Assembly: GCF_900177645.1 (NCBI RefSeq) | Contig: NZ_FXAO01000006.1 | Coordinates: 1 to 64,000, forward strand | DNA length: 64,000 nt | Direction: 5' to 3' | Source: Arenibacter troitsensis | GTDB taxonomy: Bacteria; Bacteroidota; Bacteroidia; Flavobacteriales; Flavobacteriaceae | In this document: positions 52,078 through 61,438 of the stretch, in pieces | Position numbering within the stretch: position 1 is the first letter of the stretch | Layout: every line of letters starts with the position of its first letter | Program-made: the position numbers and the translations under genes | Notes under the pieces: generated by a model | What the model was told of the DNA's origin: nothing | What the model saw: the letters and a program-made list of their open reading frames with translations, nothing else | Database searches by the model: none

Positions 52078-53667
52078 CTAACTTTCCCAATGGTCAGCAA
52101 TAATTTGATGTATTTCCGGATTATCCGAATCGGTATCCCCCAAGGCTTCCCTTTGCCTTAATATCTCCTCTTTCATTTCGGCAATAATATCCTGATATTC
52201 CGAATCGGAATATGCATTATGAAGTTCTTTGGGGTCCTTTTGCAAATCAAAGAATTCCCAATATTTATCGGGTTGTTCTTCCTTGGTATATTCATTTACC
52301 TTGAGTCCGTTTCCATAATAAAACGCAAGTTTGTAGCGCTCTCCCCTAATTCCGAAATGGCCAGGTCGGTCTTTGCTATGGTCCCAATACCTATAGTAGC
52401 CATGTTTGCGCCAATCCGCGGGGGTATTTCCCTTTAAGTTATCACGAAAACTATGCCCTTGCATGGTTTCCGGATACTGTATCCCGGCATAATCCGCGAA
52501 CAGGGCCGAGAAATCCGCATTCTCTATGATATCGGAATTTCTAGTTCCGGCGGGAATTTCTTTTGGGTATCTTATAACAAAGGGCATGTGAATGGATTCC
52601 TCATAGATCAAACGCTTGTCGAACCAACCGTGTTCCCCTAAGAAATAACCCTGATCTGCCGTATAAATAACGATGGTATTTTCTGCCAATCCAGATTTGT
52701 CCAAATAATCCAACAACCTCCCTATATTGTCATCAATGGCAGCTCCGCAACGCATAAAATCCTTTACAAATTTCTGATAGGTCTTCATTCTTGCTTCATC
52801 TGCGCTAAGGCCCTCAACTGAAAATGGTAATTCTGGATAGGCCATATAATCCTTTCTCAATTCCGGATCGGCAGTGGCAGCCAAATAGCGTTTTTGTAGG
52901 TTGTCTATAGATTGCCCTTTAAAGACCCGCCCAGTAGTTTCGGCTCCTTGATCGTAGAAGGAATCCGGAACAGGAATTAATTCATCGCGATATAAATGAC
53001 TAAAGCGTTCTGGGTAATCATAAGGTTCATGTGTTGCCTTAAAATGGCACATGGCCATAAAGGGTTTGGATTTGTCCCTATTTTCTATCCACTCCATGGT
53101 TTTATCCGCAATGATATCGGTACTGAAACCTTCCACTACCTTACCTCCACCGTAGTAGTCTTCCCAATTGTCGGCAGTTTTCAATCTTGGGTTCCAGTAA
53201 TCCCCCTGCCCTGGCAATACGGCATAATAATCAAATCCTGCCGGCTCTTGTTTTAAATGCCATTTACCAATAACAGAGGTAGAATAACCACCCTTTTGCA
53301 GCTCTTTTGCTATATTGTTATGTTCGGGAGACAGGCCCGCACCCAAAGTGGTAACTCCATTAATGTGACTGTATTGGCCAGTAAGTATCGTTGCCCTACT
53401 TGGAGTACAAATGGAATTGGAGACCAAACAATTCTCCAGGACACAACCCTCGGCCGCCAACCGCTTTATATTGGGATTGTGCACATAATCCTTGAGTATG
53501 CCCCCATAAATCCCCCATGCCTGGGCGGTATGGTCGTCGGACATAATAAAAAGGATATTAGGTCTTTCCAGATTGACCACTGATTTTTCTTCAGTCTTAT
53601 ACTTACAACCTGAGATTGCCATTAATAGCACAGAACCAAGAACAGCTCCAATGAATTTCGTCTTCAT
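52078..53667 (-). CDS. Sulfatase (type I), lipoprotein
   Basis: 529 residues with a lipoprotein signal (GSVLLMAISGC). IMSDDHTAQAWGIYG metal site, formylglycine Cys87 (SNSICTPSRATILTGQYSH), TSVIGKWHLKQEP, HFKATHEPYDYPERF and YTADQGYFLGEHGWFDKR. Large C-terminal part as in iduronate or choline-type sulfatases. It is in the same direction as the propeller fusion gene upstream (gap 282 bp), possibly acting on the same glycan. Confidence 0.93.
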   Translation of the reverse strand: MKTKFIGAVLGSVLLMAISGCKYKTEEKSVVNLERPNILFIMSDDHTAQAWGIYGGILKDYVHNPNIKRLAAEGCVLENCLVSNSICTPSRATILTGQYSHINGVTTLGAGLSPEHNNIAKELQKGGYSTSVIGKWHLKQEPAGFDYYAVLPGQGDYWNPRLKTADNWEDYYGGGKVVEGFSTDIIADKTMEWIENRDKSKPFMAMCHFKATHEPYDYPERFSHLYRDELIPVPDSFYDQGAETTGRVFKGQSIDNLQKRYLAATADPELRKDYMAYPELPFSVEGLSADEARMKTYQKFVKDFMRCGAAIDDNIGRLLDYLDKSGLAENTIVIYTADQGYFLGEHGWFDKRLIYEESIHMPFVIRYPKEIPAGTRNSDIIENADFSALFADYAGIQYPETMQGHSFRDNLKGNTPADWRKHGYYRYWDHSKDRPGHFGIRGERYKLAFYYGNGLKVNEYTKEEQPDKYWEFFDLQKDPKELHNAYSDSEYQDIIAEMKEEILRQREALGDTDSDNPEIHQIIADHWES

Positions 53668-53949
53668 GATGTTTTATTTTAAAGCTTAAAATTCCTAAAA
53701 ATTGCCATTAAACCCAAAGAAAGGCTCGACCGCATAAGTTAGGTATACTCATTTATCTATTTTAAACAAAATGTACTTTATTTAAGGCAAAATACATAAC
53801 CCGGAGAAGCCTTCATTTTTGGAACATCACATTGCGATGGCCATTATTTCAATCGTAATTATGAACTGACCTTGTAGGGTTTTAGCCAAATAACAAGTCT
53901 TTTCCCTTATTGATAAAACTATAACAAACGCTTTTGATTGTCCTAAGTT

Positions 53950-56208
53950 TTACTTTTCCGCCGATATCAAGTTTAAATAACGTCCCAGCCAGTACGGTAG
54001 TAGCCAATAAACAGGTTCTTTTTCCTGAGACGGGTCGCCACTAACCGCAACATAAGGGTTTTGATCCCACCTCATAGTTCGGTACTCACTTGGTGGGCGC
54101 AAGGCTGTCTGCAACTCTTCAAGAATAGGTTGCCGCACTACCTTAAGGTCTTCCCTTTGTGCATTGTCAACATACCAATCAACCAATTCCAAGGGAGCAT
54201 CCTTTAAAAACGCAATGGAATTATCCAGTTCCTCATTTCCTCCTGCCAATAGATTATACGTAAAATTGATCATCGGACTCTTAGCTTTTTTATGCTTATT
54301 GAACCATTGCTCCAAATGGTCCTGATACACCCTCTTCAGTTCTGGATCTTCTTCATAGTTGATTAAGGTGGGATACATGTATAAGGACAAAAAGATATCA
54401 AAATAAGTCTCCCAGGAAGGGTTGGTGTTATGCAAGGTTTTTGCGTTTTCCAAATACCCTTCTTCCCTTATCAATTGCAAATATTCCTTTTGATACTTTT
54501 CTTTTTTGGTAATGTAATGGGCAAACTTCAAAAAAGCGAGCAACTCTAAAGAGTTCAACGCCCTTTCCGGAGCCCAATCGGGATTGTGGTTCAGAATGGT
54601 CGGAGACCAAACGCCCCATTTGGTATGGGTCCCATCCACATCCACTAGGTTAAAATCGTTCTCTATGAGATGGTCCATAATTTTGCTGAAATGATCCGCT
54701 ATCCGCTTTTTTTCCTTATCATCGGCCACCAAGTTATAGTAACAATAATAGCCGAATAAATGCCCGGAAATCTCATCGCTACTAGTATCGCCTTTCCATT
54801 TCCATTTACCATCCTTGGAAACATGCCAACGTTTTTCTACCGGCTTCTGTCTGGGATTTTCAATTATTTCCTCGGCCAATTCACGCTCGGTGTAAGTGCG
54901 GTTCATATCATGGGATTGCTCCCATGAAACTGGAATTATGGTCCTTGCAAAAAAACCATCCCCACCGGTTACTTCCCTTAAAAAATGTAAGAAATCGAAG
55001 GCCTTTCTGGCTCTTTCCTTGGCTTCCGGATTTTTGGTCGTTGCATACCTAAAAGATTCCATGGCCAGATAATTGGAGGTAAACTCCCCATCATTATCGT
55101 CGTCCTCGGGTTGTATGGTCGTGGTATCGCCAGGCACCGCTAATTTGGAACGGGCTATTATCCAAGGCTCCCGAACATGGCGCCTTAACAGTTTATCATA
55201 AAAATAGTCCGCCTTGTCTTCAAGGGTCATTTGTCTGTGCTTAATGGCACTTACTCCATTAGCAGTGGCAACCCAAGCATTTCCCTGTTGGTCGAATGCA
55301 ATATCCCTCACCTCATCAGATACCAACCAACGCCTGCCCACTCTAACGGAATACTCTTTTTCTCCCGGTACAAATCTGGTTATCCCGAATTGGGTTCCCA
55401 CCCACATCCTGCCGTCTGGTCCCTTTGCCACAGCATTTACATTGGCATTGGTTATCCCATCTTCAGGCGTTTTTTCTCCAATTTTTGCAGTTTTATTTCT
55501 AATGGACACCCCACCTAATCCCCCTATCCATAGATTTCCATCTTGGTCAAAATCCATTCCCTTGACATAGGCACTGATTAAATCGTCGTTTCCTTGAAAT
55601 GCCGTAGTTTTTTCATCCGCACAGTGGTAAAGCCCCACGTCTGTACCTATCCAAAGTCCGCCCTTATTGTCGGACAATACGGTGCGAATACTTCTTGCAG
55701 TATTGAAATCCTTTTTCTCCCATTTTTGATCCCGGTACAACCATATTCCATATGGCCCCAAGGCATAAACCCCCTCTTTTGCCGATAGCAGTTTGGCAAT
55801 GGGCGGTTTAGGACCTTCCATTTTTTGGATTTCCCTTGCTCCACTCCTATAGACCCCATTCCAAGTAGCCATCCAAACATTTTGATCGTTGTCCATTGCC
55901 ACGTCATAGGCCGGGCCTTGGTTATCCCCGCCAATTACTATCCTCCATTCCCTTGAACCGACTTCCTTTTGGTAGATGCCATTTTTGGTGGCAATCCAGA
56001 TGCTTCCCTCCAAATCGGGCTGAATGGCCCTAACATTATTGGCCTCCTCACTGTAACCGGAAACATTAAATGCATCATGATATTCCTGCTCAAAAGGCTT
56101 ATCTATGTATGTGACAATGGGATTTGCATATTGTTTGGATCTTAGATCCTTGTTTTGACCTATTGACAGCATTGGAATTATAAAAAGAAAGAAAATGGCT
56201 TTTTTCAT
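53950..56208 (-). CDS. Secreted two-domain protein: regulator-type propeller fused to an alpha-helical barrel
   Basis: 752 residues with a signal peptide (AIFFLFIIPMLSIGQ). The first half has six propeller repeats of the two-component-regulator type (GSIWIATKNGIY, NVWMATWNGVY, GLWIGTDVGLYH, NLWIGGLGGVSI, RMWVGTQFGITR, NAWVATANGVSA; about 60-330). The second half (about 345-752) is helical with regularly spaced aromatic and Trp residues (ARKAFDFLHFLREVTGGDGFFARTI, DEISGHLFGYYCYYNLVAD, WGVWSP, WAPERALNSLELLAFLKFAHYITK), recalling (alpha/alpha)6-toroid glycan enzymes. No membrane segment, kinase or DNA-binding domain is present, so this is not a hybrid sensor. Function unknown; a carbohydrate-active role is inferred. 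Confidence 0.85.
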   Translation of the reverse strand: MKKAIFFLFIIPMLSIGQNKDLRSKQYANPIVTYIDKPFEQEYHDAFNVSGYSEEANNVRAIQPDLEGSIWIATKNGIYQKEVGSREWRIVIGGDNQGPAYDVAMDNDQNVWMATWNGVYRSGAREIQKMEGPKPPIAKLLSAKEGVYALGPYGIWLYRDQKWEKKDFNTARSIRTVLSDNKGGLWIGTDVGLYHCADEKTTAFQGNDDLISAYVKGMDFDQDGNLWIGGLGGVSIRNKTAKIGEKTPEDGITNANVNAVAKGPDGRMWVGTQFGITRFVPGEKEYSVRVGRRWLVSDEVRDIAFDQQGNAWVATANGVSAIKHRQMTLEDKADYFYDKLLRRHVREPWIIARSKLAVPGDTTTIQPEDDDNDGEFTSNYLAMESFRYATTKNPEAKERARKAFDFLHFLREVTGGDGFFARTIIPVSWEQSHDMNRTYTERELAEEIIENPRQKPVEKRWHVSKDGKWKWKGDTSSDEISGHLFGYYCYYNLVADDKEKKRIADHFSKIMDHLIENDFNLVDVDGTHTKWGVWSPTILNHNPDWAPERALNSLELLAFLKFAHYITKKEKYQKEYLQLIREEGYLENAKTLHNTNPSWETYFDIFLSLYMYPTLINYEEDPELKRVYQDHLEQWFNKHKKAKSPMINFTYNLLAGGNEELDNSIAFLKDAPLELVDWYVDNAQREDLKVVRQPILEELQTALRPPSEYRTMRWDQNPYVAVSGDPSQEKEPVYWLLPYWLGRYLNLISAEK

Positions 56209-56434
56209 TTCAAATGGTTGATCGGTTTGGCTCTAAAGTTAATCCAAGCTCTGGATATATGCTAAAATCAATTTCAAACCTTTACTAATTATTAACCATG
56301 AAGGTCATCCAATTACACTATACAACTTGATTGCAATTAAAGTTTATTGAAAGACCGATTGAATTCTTCTTTTACAAACTAAAAGTCCGTTTAAAAAATT
56401 AATCTTGTAGACCTAGTAAGCATATGCAAAACAT

Positions 56435-58201
56435 CTACTTCCCAGCCTCTAAAGCCTCTTTTTTCTTCCTTGCTAAGTACCTGCCCTGTTTTACGTAATA
56501 GGAGCCAACGGGAGAGGAATTATCGCCAAATTCCTTCCTGATATAAGTCAGTATCTGGGCAATTTCCTCATCTTCCAAGTAGTCTACGGGCGGCATCACG
56601 CCGTCATACGTTTTTCCATTTACCTCTATAGGTCCGCTTAATCCACTCAATACAACATCTATAAGTCTTTTTTGGTCCCCCTGGACCCATTCGGAACCAG
56701 CGATGGGCGGAAATCTACTACCGTCTCCCATACCGTTGGCCATATGGCAGGCTCCACAGTATTTGTTATATAATATTGCCCCGGCTTCTGCCCGCAGTGG
56801 AGTAAGATCATCCTTAATTTCATCCGGTGTTTTGATATGCGGTAATTTTTTGCGTTCGTCCATAGACCGAAGTTGATCCTTACCAAAATTCTTCTTGTCC
56901 CCTTTGTACATTACCCGCCAAATTTTGCCATGTTCACTTTCGCTTATATACAATGACCCATCGGGTCCCATGGCAATACCCATGGGCCTGTATCCTGCAT
57001 CATCGGTATCTACAATTTTATCGACCTGTGTAAAGCCATCGGCAAAAACTTCCCATTCCCCAGCCTTTCCATCCTTAAATGGAACAAAACCTATAAAATA
57101 ACCGGCCTGCGGAAAAGGAGCTCTGATAGTGGAACCATGAAAGGCAATAAAGGCTCCATTTTTGTAGTGCTCAGGGAATTGGTTCCCTTGATAGAAATGC
57201 AGGTCGTTTGGCGCCCAATGACCTGGAAAACCAATTATAGGTTGCTCGTATTTGGCCCCATCGCCTTCCTTTTTGCCATCCCCCCCATATTCGGGATTGA
57301 GTAATTTTTTGCCCTGCATATGATCGTAAAAGTAATAAGGCCACCCGGCATCGGTACCTTCCTTCACCCTAAGAAACTCTTCGGAGGGCAGCATAGCACT
57401 TTGCCAAGGCGAAAAGTATTCGGGCCAGTTACGGTTCAGGTTGTCACGGCCATGTTGTAAGACATACAAGGTATTATCGTAAGGGTTCCAATCCATTCCC
57501 ACTACACTCCTAATTCCGGTAGCATAGCGGTATCCATCTTTCTGAGTCTGACCGGGCTTATTGGCGTCAAATTGCCATATCCCGGCATGCCATTCCAACT
57601 CCGGACATGGATCCTGTCCCAATGCGCCTGGCATTCTATTCTGTTCTTTTGATTGACAAACATCTCCAGGGGAACCAAAGGGAACATACATATGTCCATT
57701 TCCATCAAAAGTTAGTGGCTTGGCAATATGGGAGTAGCCAAAAGGGGAATTTTGGTAATCATCCGTAAGCATAACTTCCGGCTCACTTTCCGGCACTAAC
57801 TTGCCCCTTGTCAACTTTTGCCTATATACCGTACTGGCGGTACTGTAGTATAAATAATCCTTGTATATCCGCATTCCTGTGGCGTAATAACCACGCTGAT
57901 CAAATACCCCGAACCGTTCTATTTGGTCCGCTTTTCCATCATTATTGTTATCGCGGAGACCAATATTTTCGCCTTCCTCATGGGCAAATCGCATTTTAAT
58001 ATATATATCACCATTGTCATTAACCGCAAGATGCCGAGCAGATCCTATACTGTCCACTACCACTACCGCCTCAAAACCTTCAGGAAGCACCAATCCCCCA
58101 CTATCGGGGTCTCCAGGTGGTAGGTTCTTGCTGCATTGCAACAAAATGCCCGAAACCAGTAACATAAGCAAAATGATTTTTAAGCGGAGGAGAACTGCCA
58201 T
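56435..58201 (-). CDS. PQQ-dependent sugar/sorbosone dehydrogenase-type propeller fused to cytochrome c, lipoprotein
   Basis: 588 residues from the ATG at 58201 (signal LKIILLMLLVSGILLQC). The N-terminal propeller (about 40-440) resembles soluble PQQ glucose/sorbosone dehydrogenases (LPEGFEAVVVVDSIGSARHLAVNDNGDIYI, GYRYATGIRSVVGMDWNPYDNTLYVLQHGRDNLN, IDTDDAGYRPMGIAMGPDGSLYISES). The C-terminus is a class I cytochrome c with heme motif CGACH (about residue 482) and Met ligand in GVMPPVDYL. It should oxidise a sugar and pass electrons through the heme in the periplasm. PQQ biosynthesis genes are not in the window, so the cofactor must be made elsewhere or taken up. Confidence 0.88.
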   Translation of the reverse strand: MAVLLRLKIILLMLLVSGILLQCSKNLPPGDPDSGGLVLPEGFEAVVVVDSIGSARHLAVNDNGDIYIKMRFAHEEGENIGLRDNNNDGKADQIERFGVFDQRGYYATGMRIYKDYLYYSTASTVYRQKLTRGKLVPESEPEVMLTDDYQNSPFGYSHIAKPLTFDGNGHMYVPFGSPGDVCQSKEQNRMPGALGQDPCPELEWHAGIWQFDANKPGQTQKDGYRYATGIRSVVGMDWNPYDNTLYVLQHGRDNLNRNWPEYFSPWQSAMLPSEEFLRVKEGTDAGWPYYFYDHMQGKKLLNPEYGGDGKKEGDGAKYEQPIIGFPGHWAPNDLHFYQGNQFPEHYKNGAFIAFHGSTIRAPFPQAGYFIGFVPFKDGKAGEWEVFADGFTQVDKIVDTDDAGYRPMGIAMGPDGSLYISESEHGKIWRVMYKGDKKNFGKDQLRSMDERKKLPHIKTPDEIKDDLTPLRAEAGAILYNKYCGACHMANGMGDGSRFPPIAGSEWVQGDQKRLIDVVLSGLSGPIEVNGKTYDGVMPPVDYLEDEEIAQILTYIRKEFGDNSSPVGSYYVKQGRYLARKKKEALEAGK

Positions 58202-58457
58202 TTCTTTATATTTCCTTTTCGGTACCAAGAAGATTACATCTATTATAAGCTATAACTATAAGACCATGAATCTGTAGACGAATCACGTCCCTATTTCAGT
58301 TGCCATTGGAAGTCAGACTTAATCTTTTATCAAAGTGACTTAAATATCTGATTCACAAACCAAACAACACCTCCTAAGCTAATCAAATTTGTTTAAATAA
58401 TTAAGTGCCTTCAAATTATTTTTAGAGGATGATTATGATATTTCATCGGCAATGAAC

Positions 58458-58778
58458 TTAAAACCCATATTGGTCCGGCAGATGGCAATGAAGGTTCTGT
58501 ATGCTTTTATAAGCTGGTGAGACTAAAGCAAAGTTTGTTTTGAACGGCCCGTTAATCGAAAAGTAATCCCAAAAAACCAATTGATTCCAACGGCCTAAAT
58601 GATGCCACCAATAAAACCCCTTTAAAGTTAATTCCAACTCCCCAGGAATAGAAATCGATCCATTGCGGTTTTCCGCAAGGGATTCTCTTTTTATCAAATT
58701 AGATTTGTCCTCTGAAACAAGATAACGGGCCAATGGTTTATAATTAAGACCATACTCCTTATCGTCAGAATTAATCAA
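58458..58778 (-). pseudogene. Unrecognised open frame without ATG, possible remnant
   Basis: 106 codons opening with TTG directly after a stop; there is no internal Met at all. The translation looks like folded protein (PLARYLVSEDKSNLIKRES, ELTLKGFYWWHHLGRWNQL, VFWDYFSINGPFKTNFALVS) but matches nothing I know. It may be a broken gene or a chance frame. The stretch 58202-58457 upstream of the dehydrogenase gene holds nothing visible. Confidence 0.25.
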
Positions 58779-58927
58779 ATATTAAAAACATATTGGCCAG
58801 CTTGCCGAAAAGGTATTCGGGGGAACTATCCAATTTGGCAGGCAAGGCCTTTATAACCAGTACCAACTTAACACAGCGCAAATTTTACTGGTTATCTAAA
58901 ATATTGACAATAAAATCATTGTAAATT

Positions 58928-59047
58928 TTAGTCCCCAATAAGCTGATCCAATTGCGAAAGGAGCATTGGCACTGAAAATTTCCAAGGCCGTTTCCTACCT
59001 ATCCAATAACGCGCATGGCGAGCAATAACCTTCCTGAACTCTCCCAT
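58928..59047 (-). CDS. Possible small basic protein (39 aa)
   Basis: ATG-initiated frame reading MGEFRKVIARHARYWIGR then KRPWKFSVPMLLSQLDQLIGD and a stop. Highly basic at the N-terminus. It is divergent from the ornithine cyclodeaminase-family gene 20 bp away, so promoters must overlap if both are expressed. No homologue known to me; it could be a chance frame. Confidence 0.3.
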   Translation of the reverse strand: MGEFRKVIARHARYWIGRKRPWKFSVPMLLSQLDQLIGD

Positions 59048-59054
59048 ATTTTTA

Positions 59055-59062
59055 TAACTTTG
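59055..59062 (+). promoter_or_regulatory. Candidate -7 box (TAACTTTG) just upstream of the start codon
   Basis: Exact TAnnTTTG match ending 5 bp before the ATG at 59068. With the usual 5-8 nt to the start of transcription the mRNA would be leaderless or nearly so. No clear -33 TTG. Confidence 0.4.
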
Positions 59063-59067
59063 GCCAA

Positions 59068-60030
59068 ATGGATAATATAACCCAAATTCCGGCTGGTTTT
59101 ATAGAGCAAAACACCCATTTTCCAAGTCTTATCAATGTACTAAAGGATGCATTTTCCGACCAGGATACCATGGTGCCCATGAGACATCATCACGATTTTC
59201 CCAATCCCGAAGTAAAAGAGGATTCCACCCTGTTATTGATGCCTGCTTGGAAACCGGGAAAACAGGCAGGAGTAAAAATCGCCACTGTGAGTCCTAAAAA
59301 TGGCCAGTTTAACCTTCCGGCCATTCAGGGTGTGTATATATATCTGGATGCACTAAAGGGCGGTATCCTGGGACTTTTGGAGGCCAAGAGCTTAACCGTA
59401 AAAAGAACGGCCGCTGCCTCTGCTTTGGCATCACAATATTTATCAAGGAAAAATTCCAATTCCCTATTAATGGTTGGCACTGGAGCCCTTGCTCCCAATT
59501 TAATCTTGGCCCATGCCAGTGTACGCCCTATAAAAACGGTCTATATATGGGGAAGGGATTATTCCAAGGCCATGGGCATATGCGAGCAACTAAAGAATGC
59601 ACCCTTCCATATTCAACCCATAAAAGCGATTGAGGATAAAATTTCTGAAGTCGATATCATATCCTCGGCCACCTTATCCAAAACTCCCCTCGTTCTGGGA
59701 AAACATCTAAAACCCGGGCAACATGTGGATTTAGTAGGAGCATATAAGGTAGATATGCGGGAGGCTGATGATGAAACGGTTACTAAAGCGGAGGTGTTTG
59801 TAGATACTTATCAAGGCGGTTTAAAAGAAAGTGGGGACATTGTTATTCCATTAAAAAGTGGAGTTTTGAAAGAGAGGGATATCAAGGCCGATTTGTTTGA
59901 ACTCACTTCCCAAAAAAAACATGGCAGGAAGAACGATGTGGAAATTACGATGTTTAAGTCGGTTGGACATGCCTTGGAAGATTTGGCCGCTGCCACCTAT
60001 TATTACAAAATGTTCCAAAATAATCGATAA
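59068..60030 (+). CDS. Ornithine cyclodeaminase/mu-crystallin family protein
   Basis: 320 residues. Family features: MPAWKPGKQAGVKIATVSPKNGQFNLPAIQGVYI, LEAKSLTVKRTAAASALAS (substrate Arg), the Rossmann motif LLMVGTGALAPNLILAHASV, and VDLVGAYKVDMREADDETV (catalytic Asp region). Members are ornithine cyclodeaminase, L-alanine dehydrogenase or pyrroline/piperideine-2-carboxylate reductase; NAD(P)-linked. The substrate here is undetermined. Next gene on the same strand begins 113 bp downstream. Confidence 0.88.
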   Translation: MDNITQIPAGFIEQNTHFPSLINVLKDAFSDQDTMVPMRHHHDFPNPEVKEDSTLLLMPAWKPGKQAGVKIATVSPKNGQFNLPAIQGVYIYLDALKGGILGLLEAKSLTVKRTAAASALASQYLSRKNSNSLLMVGTGALAPNLILAHASVRPIKTVYIWGRDYSKAMGICEQLKNAPFHIQPIKAIEDKISEVDIISSATLSKTPLVLGKHLKPGQHVDLVGAYKVDMREADDETVTKAEVFVDTYQGGLKESGDIVIPLKSGVLKERDIKADLFELTSQKKHGRKNDVEITMFKSVGHALEDLAAATYYYKMFQNNR

Positions 60031-60142
60031 TGGCAAGGCAAGAGTTCGCGAACATTTAAATCGATCAAACTTGAAATATGTAAGAGGTTTTGGAACCTAA
60101 AAAATTAGAGAAAATACACTCGTAAATATAGAATATCGAGAA

Positions 60143-61012
60143 ATGAACAAAAATCTTTATTTGGCATTAAACAAGTCTGCCGTCATGTTTTTATTTTTAG
60201 CATTGGCCTTTTTGGGTATACTGAAGGCTCAAAAACTACCCCTTCCCCCTCGTGCCAACGATGCTATTTCCGGTAGCACTTTCAAAAATCAGATTGAAGC
60301 CCTAAACATTGACGACAGGGAAAAACAGATTTACCAAGAGGTTTTGAACGGAAATGTGCCCAATTTTTTACGGGATTTGAAACCCATTACATTTTCAAAA
60401 AGCATCAAGGATTCCACTTATGTTGTAACTTATTTTGTACTTCCGGATTATTTGGCTATTGGCTCGGATATCGATTATTTCCTGGTGCCCATGACCCCAA
60501 TTTTGGCCCAGAAAATAGCGAAGGCCATTGGTTTCAGCCTTCCAACCAAACATATGGTAGATCAAATATGGAGCAACGCCTCACTAAAAATGGCCCCCAC
60601 CCCCATTCCCCCTAGTCCCCAAATGACCACAATTCCGGTTATGTGGGAACATAATTTGCTACTCAAAAAACAAAGGAAAGAAGCCCTTTTACAGGCTCCT
60701 TTGGGAGATTTGGTGGCCGGACATAAAAAGGATGTTGTAATTTCGAACAAAATCTATGAAAGTTCGCCCAAGCCGGTCGTGATCTATGGCTGGCATTACC
60801 AAAATGGAACCCCTATCCAACCTGTCTATGCTGGTCATAGTAATACCTACGCAGATTATAGTCACGGTATAAGATTAGTACAGGATAGTGTCTTGATCAA
60901 TAACAAAATGGGTCTCATTACAACTTTGCTTCAGGATGTTGATAAATCTTCCTTGTTTAGTGATGAAGGGGTAATTGAAAAACCGTTTTATCCAGTAGAC
61001 AAAGCTCAGTAG
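60143..61012 (+). CDS. Unknown secreted protein with an unassigned conserved-looking C-terminal motif
   Basis: 289 residues. An N-terminal hydrophobic segment (AVMFLFLALAFLGILKAQ) is followed by a segment with GSDIDYFLVPMTPILAQKIAKAIGFSLPTKHMVDQIW and a Pro-rich stretch (MAPTPIPPSPQM). The C-terminal half holds VVIYGWHYQNGTPIQPVYAGH and NTYADYSHGIRLV, in which His, Asp, Tyr and Ser residues cluster as in an active site. I do not recognise a named family. It could be a periplasmic hydrolase. Composition is native; it follows the cyclodeaminase-family gene. Confidence 0.75.
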   Translation: MNKNLYLALNKSAVMFLFLALAFLGILKAQKLPLPPRANDAISGSTFKNQIEALNIDDREKQIYQEVLNGNVPNFLRDLKPITFSKSIKDSTYVVTYFVLPDYLAIGSDIDYFLVPMTPILAQKIAKAIGFSLPTKHMVDQIWSNASLKMAPTPIPPSPQMTTIPVMWEHNLLLKKQRKEALLQAPLGDLVAGHKKDVVISNKIYESSPKPVVIYGWHYQNGTPIQPVYAGHSNTYADYSHGIRLVQDSVLINNKMGLITTLLQDVDKSSLFSDEGVIEKPFYPVDKAQ

Positions 61013-61164
61013 CGCCATTTCCAAGTTTTTTTGTTTAGATCAACAAAAATCTTTGCATAAACACATCCAATGGTCATGATTCAAGATAATTTCAAAACAT
61101 AAATTACTGAACGGAAAAAAAAGAGAAATAAATAATTCGCGCGTAAAAGGCACTAAAAGCTTAC

Positions 61165-61178
61165 ACCGTTTAAACGGT
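61165..61178. repeat. Perfect 14-bp palindrome ACCGTTTAAACGGT
   Basis: It lies 25 bp upstream of the susC remnant at 61203. It may be an operator left over from the decayed locus. No second copy was seen. Confidence 0.35.
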
Positions 61179-61202
61179 AATGCATTATAGCGCAGTTATT
61201 GA

Positions 61203-61304
61203 GCGGAATCCTTAGAAATATTAAAAGATGCCTCTTCCATTGCCATTTACGGTTCCAGAGGAGCGAATGGTGCGGTTGCAGTAATGACCTCCTCCCATAT
61301 TTAG
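61203..61304 (+). pseudogene. Fragment of a dead SusC receptor gene
   Basis: In frame the plus strand reads AESLEILKDASSIAIYGS, then RGANGAVAVMTSSHI and stop. This is the invariant plug segment of SusC receptors (compare DVLKDASAAAIYGARAANGVI in the intact receptor at 27001-29973). A stop directly precedes it, and there is no receptor gene around it, so it is a relic about 30 codons long in a 426-bp gap (61013-61438). The remaining sequence up to 61438 shows nothing clear. Confidence 0.75.
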
Positions 61305-61438
61305 GTACCGGTCATACCAAGAGAATTCGGGCTATTAGAACTTGTTCCATGACTTTAAAATGGAAGCCTTTTTCTACAAAGTACGAAACAAACAAAAGAT
61401 TTGAACCATAAAACCAAATGGAAAAACACCAGCTTTAT

